Shown piece by piece: positions 7,709 to 13,003 of a DNA stretch of 13,003 nt. Each line of letters begins with the position of its first letter. The stretch's first letter is position 1. The DNA comes from Lachnospiraceae bacterium. Lineage in GTDB: Bacteria > Bacillota_A > Clostridia > Lachnospirales > Lachnospiraceae. The notes under the pieces are model-generated. The model was not told the origin of the DNA, searched no databases, and was given only the letters and a program-made list of their open reading frames with translations. The stretch is taken from NCBI GenBank assembly GCA_017523185.1, contig JAFWXB010000256.1, forward strand, positions 1-13,003, written 5' to 3'. Both the position numbers and the translations under genes were made by a program.

Positions 7709-8228
7709 GTATACCTCTTTTCTTCTTAAGCATTTGTAACAACTTCGTCTCTCTTTTTATCATAATTTCATTGAAAAAATCTTCTGTTTTATATTTTAAA
7801 TTAGCAGCAATTGCTTCATCTAAATGCACAAATCTAAGTATAAATCCCGCCTCTGCTTCATATTCATCCAATTTTTGTTCTGCTATTATATTTTCCACTT
7901 CACAAAAATAGTAAAAATTTTCCTGCTCGAAAATAGTGTTAGGGGTCTTATTGCTTTTTTGTCGACGTAAAACACTTCCAAATTCTCTTACTGATTCAGG
8001 AATAACAACCAATCCAGTTTCTTCTTTGACTTCACGAATCAATGCTTCTTTTTTATCCTCACCTAAAAGAATTCCTCCACCAGGAAACTTATAATATTTT
8101 TCTTTTTGACTATAAACAAGTGCTATTCTCCCACAATCATCAAAAATAACACCTCGCGCTGATGGTCTAGAAAAAACATTATCACCTAACTCATAATCAT
8201 GTAAATCTATTTCAAATAATAGCTCCAT
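7686..8228 (-). CDS. Nudix hydrolase
   Basis: A 180-residue Nudix enzyme, which hydrolyses a nucleoside diphosphate linked to another group. The full signature GX5EX7REVXEEXGL is at residues 51-73 (Gly51, Glu57, Arg65, Glu66, Glu69, Glu70, Gly72), preceded by the typical KFPGG turn. The ATG at 8228 is chosen because GGAGG lies 5 nt before it; earlier in-frame ATGs (up to 8309) lie near or upstream of the transcription start predicted from the promoter. It is the first gene of the passenger operon and overlaps the histidine phosphatase gene by 23 bp. Substrate is unknown: 8-oxo-dGTP, nucleotide sugars and dinucleotide polyphosphates are all possible for the family. Confidence 0.9.
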   Translation of the reverse strand: MELLFEIDLHDYELGDNVFSRPSARGVIFDDCGRIALVYSQKEKYYKFPGGGILLGEDKKEALIREVKEETGLVVIPESVREFGSVLRRQKSNKTPNTIFEQENFYYFCEVENIIAEQKLDEYEAEAGFILRFVHLDEAIAANLKYKTEDFFNEIMIKRETKLLQMLKKKRGIHDNILFC

Positions 8229-8274
8229 AATAACCTCCATACCAAGGTGAAAATTCAAGTTTGTATTTATAGTC

Positions 8275-8303
8275 ATAATACTCTTATAAAATATTTCTGT
8301 CAA
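8275..8303 (-). promoter_or_regulatory. Promoter of the passenger operon
   Basis: A consensus TTGACA (8303-8298), 17 bp, and TATTAT (8280-8275) on the - strand. Transcription would start near 8268, about 40 nt before the Nudix ATG. It is the best match to consensus in the window, so the cargo is probably expressed independently of the transposase. Confidence 0.85.
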
Positions 8304-8309
8304 ATCCAA

Positions 8310-8913
8310 TGCTGTCTTTGTTTTCTCACTTGTTTACATTAAGTAACAAATAGTGAATGACTTTCTTTGAAATAGCAATAATACCATTTTCTCAACTTGT
8401 AGTCATTACATTATAAAAATTTGAATAGTTCTCTAAAAATGGGAAAAATTTAAAAATATTTCTGTTTTCTAACATATTCCTATAATGTCATAAAATATCG
8501 TTGTGTTTTCAAAAAATATCAATAATCATAAAATTTACTTTATGTATACATTAAAACCACATTTCCTAACTAAACAGAAAAATTGCTTTGTGCAAAATGC
8601 TAAAGGGTGGGGGTAGAAAATTGTTGCATATTCAAATATGGTTACATTTTGCAGACTAGTTGATTTCTTTGCTATAGCATTTAATTCCTAAAGAAATGAG
8701 AATTTTTATTATATTTTGATACCTATATACGACTAGTTGATATTTTATCCTATACGTTTGCTGTTTTGTGAAATTATGCCATCCATTAAGCAAGACAACA
8801 TATATATTTTTTTGAAAACCTTGTTTTTTTGCTTGAAAATGCATAGATTTTAAAAAAATATACTGAGAACGAAAAATTTATTTTTTCGTCCCTAGTTCTT
8901 TTTTGTGTAGTAT
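8310..8913. other. Non-coding spacer between passenger operon and transposase gene
   Basis: About 600 AT-rich bases without a supportable gene. Contents seen: a direct repeat GACTAGTTGAT at 8654-8664 and 8731-8741; an inverted repeat TGCAAAATG (8591-8599) with CATTTTGCA (8645-8653), enclosing a small hairpin CATATT-CA-AATATG (8627-8640); and, after the transposase stop, a weak hairpin ACGAAAAA (8869-8876) with TTTTTCGT (8882-8889). It may be the remains of the former left end of a simple IS or of an eroded cargo gene; neither can be shown. Confidence 0.5.
8869..8889 (-). terminator. Weak hairpin downstream of the transposase gene
   Basis: ACGAAAAA and TTTTTCGT form an 8-bp stem around a 5-nt loop, 25 bp past the stop codon. 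It is rich in A-T pairs, and the nearest long T run on the - strand lies a further 11-12 bases on, so terminator function is uncertain. Confidence 0.4.
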
Positions 8914-10239
8914 TTAGGCTGATACTCTGTATGTAAAGCCGACAAACGATTTTGCTTTTATGTTTCGTTCATCACTTCTTCCTTGTCTGATTGGTTCTGT
9001 ATATTTTGCAATATCTTTTATTAGTTGCTTTCCGTCTGCGTCTTTCGTGCGATAAAATTTCTTGCAAAGATAGATTGCCATTTTCATATTTACCTTATAT
9101 TCATACATATTTTCTTTCTTTTGTTTCATCACGATTGTACTTGCAATTCTGCTACAAAAGTTTGACATTGTCATGGCTGCAAAAATTTCCTGTTTCACGA
9201 ACTCGTCTTTCTTACTATGTAAATTTACAAGCCCTAAGCCATATTTCAATTCTCTAAATGCTGTTTCAATTCCCCACCTTGCATGATATAGTTCTTTTAT
9301 TTCCGAAGGTGTAATGCTGCGTGGAAGACTTGTAACAAGCGTTTCATATTCCCCCGTATCAAGCAAAATACGTACCACTCTGAATTTCATTGGATATGGG
9401 CTTGGAAAATCCCAACGCCCTGCATTTGTTTTACTACTGTATATTCTTTCTTTATTCTTTTGAACTTGTAGCAGAATGTGATTGTTTTCTTTATCATATT
9501 TCGTCTGCGTGGTACTTATAACAAAGGAAACATCTGTATCAAGTTCCATCATCGGCAGTTTTTTTATTTCACGTATTGCTGAATTATTTTGCTTTACTCT
9601 TACTAGGAAGTCCACGTTCGGCGTATCCAATAAATGTGGGAATACGTTATACGACTCATATCCCCTGTCAGCAACAATTAATGTCTTTTCGCTAAAATTA
9701 TACCATTGAAGCATGAACGTAAGAGCCCCCACCTCATCTTGTTGTGGCTGTGGCTGAATAACACAATGCTGATAGGTTTTGTTCAGTACATCATATAATG
9801 GATTGACATGATACTGATTATACCCTTTGGGATTGCCGTTATGTGTCACAAACGTATCGGATTTTGGATTTCTCGGCATATTAACCGTAGTTCCATCAAT
9901 GGCTAATACTTTGTAGCCTTTATATGTTTTTGTATCATGGTGTGTTTGGTTGAATTGTTCAAAAACTTCCTCAAATAACCATGAAGATAATTTATCACGT
10001 TGCTGTGAAAATGCAGAAGAGGTCACATTTATTCCTGCTTCATGCAATTCTTTGTTCAAACTTCCGCCACCAAAGGAAAGCAACAATTTTATCATGCTTT
10101 CTTTTGTTAAAATCCTTTTGCGTGAGAAATTACCTTCTTTTGTCTCTCCATATTCTCTTTTATATTTTTCAATCGCAATAGAGATTGCTTCGTCCAACTG
10201 TTGTTTCAAAATTGCTGGAACAGATTTTTCTAAACTCAT
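8914..10239 (-). CDS. IS4-family DDE transposase
   Basis: A 441-residue transposase that cuts and joins the element ends. Catalytic residues are Asp115 in LAIDGTT, Asp191 in LIVADRGYE and Glu325 in the IS4-family Y-R-E-K signature (Tyr318, Arg321, Glu325, Lys332: YHARWGIETAFRELK). The helical N-terminal region (1-105) should bind the end repeats, and the beta-rich insertion before Glu325 is typical of IS4 relatives. The start is the ATG at 10239, preceded by GGTGAGG eight bases upstream; an in-frame ATG at 10290 lies upstream of this site and inside a leader hairpin. No frameshift or missing motif is seen. The gene lies in the right half of the element, about 435 bp from the right end, behind a 290-nt leader. 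Confidence 0.93.
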   Translation of the reverse strand: MSLEKSVPAILKQQLDEAISIAIEKYKREYGETKEGNFSRKRILTKESMIKLLLSFGGGSLNKELHEAGINVTSSAFSQQRDKLSSWLFEEVFEQFNQTHHDTKTYKGYKVLAIDGTTVNMPRNPKSDTFVTHNGNPKGYNQYHVNPLYDVLNKTYQHCVIQPQPQQDEVGALTFMLQWYNFSEKTLIVADRGYESYNVFPHLLDTPNVDFLVRVKQNNSAIREIKKLPMMELDTDVSFVISTTQTKYDKENNHILLQVQKNKERIYSSKTNAGRWDFPSPYPMKFRVVRILLDTGEYETLVTSLPRSITPSEIKELYHARWGIETAFRELKYGLGLVNLHSKKDEFVKQEIFAAMTMSNFCSRIASTIVMKQKKENMYEYKVNMKMAIYLCKKFYRTKDADGKQLIKDIAKYTEPIRQGRSDERNIKAKSFVGFTYRVSA

Positions 10240-10280
10240 TATCTTTACCTCACCAAAATATAGTTGTGACGATATGTAAA

Positions 10281-10328
10281 AACAAGACAAGAAAACCCAC
10301 TAAAAAGCAGGTTGTAACTTGTCTTGTT
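10281..10328 (-). promoter_or_regulatory. Hairpin in the transposase leader, possible attenuator
   Basis: AACAAGACAAG (10281-10291) and CTTGTCTTGTT (10318-10328) form a perfect 11-bp stem around a 26-nt loop. In the transposase mRNA the stem runs into GTTTTTAC, so it resembles a terminator about 40 nt before the start codon. It could cut transposase expression; no switching partner is obvious. Confidence 0.5.
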
Positions 10329-10537
10329 GCGTAGTTTTCCTGTCTCAAATTCTCTCTAATGTCTCAAATAATCTCGTTCTAAATCAATCTCTACTATACT
10401 AAAATCGGCTATCTTAATTCGTTAAATCTGTTTTATTCTCTCTGTTGCGTTTCTGTGTTTTTTGTGCGTTTTTAAATCTACTCTCAATCTGTTTTGCCAC
10501 GCAAACTTAACATATCGTTTATCATTATTACACCTAT

Positions 10538-10566
10538 ATTATAAACACTTTTTATTGAAAAGTCAG
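10538..10566 (-). promoter_or_regulatory. Promoter of the transposase gene
   Basis: CTGACT (10566-10561), 17 bp, TATAAT (10543-10538) on the - strand. The start near 10531 gives a leader of about 290 nt, unusually long for a transposase. The leader between 10330 and 10510 is purine-rich on the transcript strand and contains no ORF of note. Confidence 0.7.
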
Positions 10567-10620
10567 CATTTTTTGAAAAATATTTTTGGCTTAACTTAAT
10601 GAAAAATTTGAAAAGACAAA

Positions 10621-10658
10621 AAGTTAAGGAGAAAATATTTCGACTTTCTCCTTAACTT
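10621..10658 (-). terminator. Hairpin just inside the right end, terminator-like on the - strand
   Basis: AAGTTAAGGAGAAA (10621-10634) and TTTCTCCTTAACTT (10645-10658) form a perfect 14-bp stem with a 10-nt loop. On the - strand the stem continues into TTTTT. It lies 15 bp inside the right terminal repeat, where it would stop transcription entering from outside towards the transposase gene, a common self-protection of insertion sequences. Confidence 0.7.
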
Positions 10659-10673
10659 AACAAAATCATTGAC

Positions 10674-10690
10674 TAACTAAATGACATTGG
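10674..10690 (-). repeat. Right terminal inverted repeat of the transposon
   Basis: TAACTAAATGACATTGG on the + strand is the exact inverse of the left repeat at 6611-6627. Confidence 0.88.
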
Positions 10691-10698
10691 TAGAAATG
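10691..10698 (+). repeat. Target-site duplication, right copy
   Basis: TAGAAATG, the direct repeat of 6603-6610 at the outer side of the right terminal repeat. Confidence 0.88.
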
Positions 10699-10709
10699 CC
10701 TTGCTTTTT
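10699..10709 (+). terminator. Right arm of the split RNase H terminator
   Basis: CCTTGCTTTTT, the partner of AAAAAGCAAGG at 6592-6602. Alone it cannot fold, so it no longer terminates anything at this place. Confidence 0.85.
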
Positions 10710-10737
10710 CTATCAAAAGGTATTAAAATTCAATAAA

Positions 10738-10783
10738 AACAATATTACAATTTAAAATATGAGAAAAAATCTCAAATATTGTT
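10738..10783. repeat. Inverted repeat upstream of the RloA-type gene
   Basis: AACAATATT (10738-10746) and AATATTGTT (10775-10783) enclose a smaller GAGA/TCTC hairpin (10761-10773). The right arm touches the -35 box, so it may be an operator; it may also only reflect AT-rich composition. Confidence 0.4.
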
Positions 10784-10809
10784 GTAAAATTTAGAAAATG
10801 AAATATAAT
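10782..10809 (+). promoter_or_regulatory. Probable promoter of the RloA/RloB-type operon
   Basis: TTGTAA (10782-10787), 16 bp, and a consensus TATAAT (10804-10809). A start near 10816 leaves a leader of only about 18 nt carrying GGAGGG. It lies outside the mobile element, so the operon keeps its own promoter. Confidence 0.6.
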
Positions 10810-10833
10810 AAAGATAGAATGGAGGGAAAAGAT

Positions 10834-12057
10834 ATGTTATGTCAATTTACTGTAAAAAATTATAAAAGTATAAGAGATGAAGTGACGTTTGATATGCAGG
10901 TAGCAGCAATTTCGGAACATGAAGATAGAATAATTAAAGACCAAGATGGAGAACTGTATTTACCTGTATCTGCTATTTATGGTCCTAATGGTGGAGGAAA
11001 ATCCAATGTTTTAAAAGCATTGCACACACTTGTTGCAAAGGTGTTACGACCGTTGTATGTGACAGAAGATAATGAAGAAAGAGCATTTTTTCAAAAAAGA
11101 ATTATTGTAGAACCATTTGCTTTTTCTGGAAGTAAGAATGAACCAACAGAATTTGAAGTATTTTTTCGTACAGATTTGGCAGAATATAGATATATTTTAT
11201 ATGTAAAACGTGATATTGTTGTGTATGAAAGTTTGGATAGGGTAAAACTTGAAACAGGAAGACGGTCTGCTTTATTTACAAGAGATGAGCATGGTATTGA
11301 TTTGAAGGGAGATTTTGCTAAGTTAAAAGTTAGTGATGAATTGTCTAAAACACTTACATTACTTTCTTATCTTGGTATTGCTTACAAGGGAAATATGGTA
11401 GTCAAAGATGTATTAAATTGGTTTGAATTTGGAATAGATTTTTTAAATTATGGTAATCCAATTCAAGAACTTCGAATGGCTATTTCTACATCAGAGGATG
11501 TAAAACAACTCATGCTTGATATGATTCAAGAAATGGATTTAGATATTGTTGATTTTAGAGTGGAAGAAAAAGAAAATGATAAAATAGAAGTATTTACAAA
11601 ACACTTAGTAGATAATGAAGAAACAGAATTTAGTTTATCTGATGAATCTAGTGGAACAAAAAAACTTTTTGGTTTGCTTCCGTTTATAGCAACAAGTTTA
11701 CTTGCTGGAACAGCACTTGTGATTGATGAATTAGATGCGAAAATTCATCCTGTATTATTACGTCATATTATTATGATGTTTAATGATATGAATATTAATA
11801 GACATAAAGCCCAGTTGATATTTACTTCTCATGATTTGTCAACCATGAATAGTGAAGTATTTCGTAGAGATGAAATTTGGTTTGTAGCAAAGGGAAAATC
11901 ACAAAATTCGAAACTGTATTCTCTTGTGGAATTTAAGAATGAAAAGGGTAATTCTGTCAGAAAAGATGCAAAGTTCGACAAGCAATATCTTGAAGGGAAA
12001 TATGGTGCTGACCCATACCTTAGAAGAATTATAGATTGGGGGAAAGTAAATGCCTAA
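10834..12057 (+). CDS. rloA: AAA (ABC-type) ATPase of an RloA/AbiL-like defence pair
   Basis: A 407-residue ATPase of the AAA15/AAA21 type found in anti-phage defence operons. The N-terminal FTVKNYKSIRDEVTF strand-turn is typical of these SMC/RecF-like enzymes. Walker A is GPNGGGKS at 50-57, the ABC-like signature ESSGTKK is at about 271-277, Walker B is ALVIDELDA with Asp298 and Glu299, and the switch His333 lies in FTSHDLS. The start is the ATG at 10834 behind GGAGGG; an in-frame ATG at 10798 overlaps the probable promoter, and one at 10819 precedes the ribosome site. The last 8 bp overlap the RloB-type gene, so the two are translationally coupled and very probably form one complex, with the ATPase as likely sensor or motor. 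RloA/RloB were named for their position in type I restriction loci, which matches the hsdM gene downstream. Confidence 0.85.
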   Translation: MLCQFTVKNYKSIRDEVTFDMQVAAISEHEDRIIKDQDGELYLPVSAIYGPNGGGKSNVLKALHTLVAKVLRPLYVTEDNEERAFFQKRIIVEPFAFSGSKNEPTEFEVFFRTDLAEYRYILYVKRDIVVYESLDRVKLETGRRSALFTRDEHGIDLKGDFAKLKVSDELSKTLTLLSYLGIAYKGNMVVKDVLNWFEFGIDFLNYGNPIQELRMAISTSEDVKQLMLDMIQEMDLDIVDFRVEEKENDKIEVFTKHLVDNEETEFSLSDESSGTKKLFGLLPFIATSLLAGTALVIDELDAKIHPVLLRHIIMMFNDMNINRHKAQLIFTSHDLSTMNSEVFRRDEIWFVAKGKSQNSKLYSLVEFKNEKGNSVRKDAKFDKQYLEGKYGADPYLRRIIDWGKVNA

Positions 12058-12751
12058 AAAAGCAGGAATGGAGAAATGGAAAAAACAGCGTCGCCAAGAA
12101 TATTTGGAGATGAAAAAATATAGATATTATATTTTTTGTGAAGGGCAACAAACCGAACCATTATATTTTGAAGCATTTAAGAAATTGATAGAAGAAAATC
12201 CTGTTTATAAAGACATGGTGTTGATTGAGATAGAGCCTTGTCAGGCTGAAACTATGCGAGTAATAGGTATGGCTGAAGACTATGTGAAGACGAATAAAAT
12301 CAAAAAAGGACAGATTTGGTGTGTTTATGATAAGGATAGTTTCCCACCGGAACGCTTTAATGGCGTTGTAGAACGTGCAGAGAAGTTAAATAAAGAGAAT
12401 CCCGAATTACAATATCACACAGCATGGAGCAATGAGTGTATTGAATTTTGGTTTTTACTTCACTTTGCGTACTATACTGCAAATAATCATAGAGCAGAGT
12501 ATATCACATTTTTAAATGATAAGTTTAAGGAACTTGGGATTGGAAAATATCAGAAAAATATGAAAGATATTTTTATAATTCTTTTAGAATATGGTAATCC
12601 GAAACTTGCGATTCGCTATGCAAAGCGAATTATAAAGGATGGAATAGGTAAAACACCCACAGAGATTGCACCGGGAACAAAGGTGTATGAGTTGGTAGAG
12701 GAATTGGCAAAGTATTTGCCAGAGAAAGTACAAGAAAAAATTATAAAATAA
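12050..12751 (+). CDS. rloB: RloB-like protein, probable effector of the defence pair
   Basis: A 233-residue RloB-family protein (the AbiLii type). The basic N-terminus (1-23) is followed by the strand YRYYIFCEG with Glu31 and the family motif EGQQTE (31-36). WCVYDKDSF carries Asp94 and Asp96, and a conserved-looking SNECIEFWFLLHF segment is central. The Glu in the first strand plus the later DxD resembles a TOPRIM-like metal site as in OLD-type nucleases, so nuclease activity is a reasonable but unproved inference. It starts within the stop region of the ATPase gene (ATGCCTAA overlap), with GGGGGAAAG just upstream. Length is normal. The pair may act as an abortive-infection module. Confidence 0.85.
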   Translation: MPKKAGMEKWKKQRRQEYLEMKKYRYYIFCEGQQTEPLYFEAFKKLIEENPVYKDMVLIEIEPCQAETMRVIGMAEDYVKTNKIKKGQIWCVYDKDSFPPERFNGVVERAEKLNKENPELQYHTAWSNECIEFWFLLHFAYYTANNHRAEYITFLNDKFKELGIGKYQKNMKDIFIILLEYGNPKLAIRYAKRIIKDGIGKTPTEIAPGTKVYELVEELAKYLPEKVQEKIIK

Positions 12752-12814
12752 GTATACTCGTAGATGTGGTGAAAAGGAATTTGGGTTTTATTCAAGTAGA
12801 CTTTAAAAATTTTA

Positions 12815-12843
12815 TTGTGATTATTTCAATCATTGAATATAAT
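12815..12843 (+). promoter_or_regulatory. Promoter of hsdM with a small palindrome in the spacer
   Basis: TTGTGA (12815-12820), 17 bp, TATAAT (12838-12843), start near 12850. The inverted repeat TGATT-atttc-AATCA (12818-12832) overlaps the -35 box and spacer and could bind a regulator. No terminator is obvious between the RloB-type stop and here, so read-through from the upstream pair is also possible. Confidence 0.6.
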
Positions 12844-12900
12844 AAACAATATATATAAGGTTGTTCGAAATGAAAATTTGAAAGTAGGAGATATATAAAT

Positions 12901-13003
12901 ATGGCAATAACAACTAATGCACAGGAAAAGCAAGAACTTTTTAAGACAATATGGAAAATTGCAGATGATTTAAGGGGTAAAGTAGATGGTTGGGATTTTA
13001 AGG
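12901..13003 (+). CDS. hsdM: Type I restriction-modification methylase subunit HsdM, 5' end only
   Basis: The first 34 codons are visible and the gene runs out of the window. The start MAITTNAQEKQEL and the following IWKIADDLRGKVDGWDFK match the N-terminal HsdM domain, whose usual continuation is a YVLG..FYRY stretch. HsdM is the adenine-methylating subunit that acts with HsdS and HsdR. AGGAG lies 10 nt before the ATG. Its position next to the RloA/RloB pair supports a defence island continuing to the right. Catalytic motifs lie outside the window. Confidence 0.85.
   Translation, partial: MAITTNAQEKQELFKTIWKIADDLRGKVDGWDFK

Larger units (their letters stand above)
6611..10690 (-). mobile_element. 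IS4-family transposon carrying a Nudix/phosphatase passenger operon
   Basis: A 4080-bp unit with perfect 17-bp terminal inverted repeats flanked by a direct repeat of 8 bp (up to 12). Order from the right, all on the - strand: end hairpin, transposase promoter, long leader, IS4-family transposase, a 600-bp spacer, a second promoter, Nudix hydrolase, histidine phosphatase, an unrecognised 129-aa gene, and an end terminator. IS4-family elements usually encode only a transposase. Cargo-bearing relatives are known as transporter IS, and cargo-bearing cassettes with IS231 ends also exist. The terminal bases (CAATGTCATTTAGTTA, then AG on the left) resemble, from memory, the IS231-type end CATGCCCATCAACTTAAG. 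The frame, catalytic residues, ends and duplication are all intact, so insertion looks recent and the element may still be active. Confidence 0.87.

Noticed and set aside
8484..8491. AATGTCAT as a possible inner left end of a simple IS
   Set aside because: Only 8 of 17 end-repeat bases match and no direct repeat pairs with it; the match at 6611-6627 is perfect and flanked by a duplication.
8566..8574. CTAACTAAA resembling the right end repeat
   Set aside because: A 9-base match in AT-rich DNA that does not continue into the rest of the repeat.
8656..8844. 62-codon frame on the - strand in the transposon spacer
   Set aside because: No ribosome site before its ATG, no recognised motif, and composition typical of AT-rich non-coding DNA.
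8991..10279. + strand frames across the transposase gene
   Set aside because: All lie antisense to an intact DDE transposase with full motifs.
6592..10709. Site-specific inversion between inverted repeats with an 8-base core
   Set aside because: The 8-base core TAGAAATG is in direct, not inverted, orientation, as expected for a target duplication from transposition; no recombinase gene is present.
1..13003. CRISPR arrays, tRNA or rRNA genes
   Set aside because: No regularly spaced repeat series and no tRNA or rRNA-like segment was seen on either strand.

Overview
The window is AT-rich DNA from a low-GC Gram-positive bacterium. Strong AAAGGAG-type ribosome sites, TTGACA/TATAAT promoters 17 bp apart, short intrinsic terminators, a DegV protein and a CopA with HMA domains at both ends suggest a clostridial, probably Lachnospirales, host. 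This placement is inferred from style and gene content; there is no marker gene.

Region 1 (1-6540) looks like ordinary chromosome. It holds the 3' part of a copper-exporting P-type ATPase with a C-terminal CopZ-like domain, a convergent TetR-family regulator, a DegV-family fatty-acid-binding protein, an aromatic-acid-exporter-type (ArAE/FUSC) membrane protein with a TTG start, and an RNase HI.

Region 2 (6601-10700) is the main discovery. It is a 4.08-kb mobile element (6611-10690) with perfect 17-bp terminal inverted repeats (CCAATGTCATTTAGTTA) flanked by an 8-bp direct repeat TAGAAATG; the repeat can be read as up to 12 bp, GGTAGAAATGCC. It encodes an intact IS4-family DDE transposase and a separately promoted passenger operon on the same strand: Nudix hydrolase, histidine phosphatase, and an unrecognised 129-aa protein. 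The element sits in the loop of an intrinsic terminator. The two terminator arms (AAAAAGCAAGG and CCTTGCTTTTT) are now 4.1 kb apart, and removing the element plus one repeat rebuilds a perfect 11-bp hairpin behind the RNase H gene. The element has a terminator-like hairpin just inside each end, so it replaces the terminator it broke and shields its transposase from outside transcription. This is the architecture of a 'transporter IS', an insertion sequence that carries cargo genes.

Region 3 (10711-13003) is the start of a defence island: an AAA ATPase and an RloB-like protein with overlapping genes (RloA/RloB, resembling the AbiL abortive-infection pair), then the first codons of a type I restriction-modification methylase subunit (HsdM) with its own promoter. 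The element lies between the housekeeping block and this island, and its right end may supply an outward -35 box towards the RloA gene.
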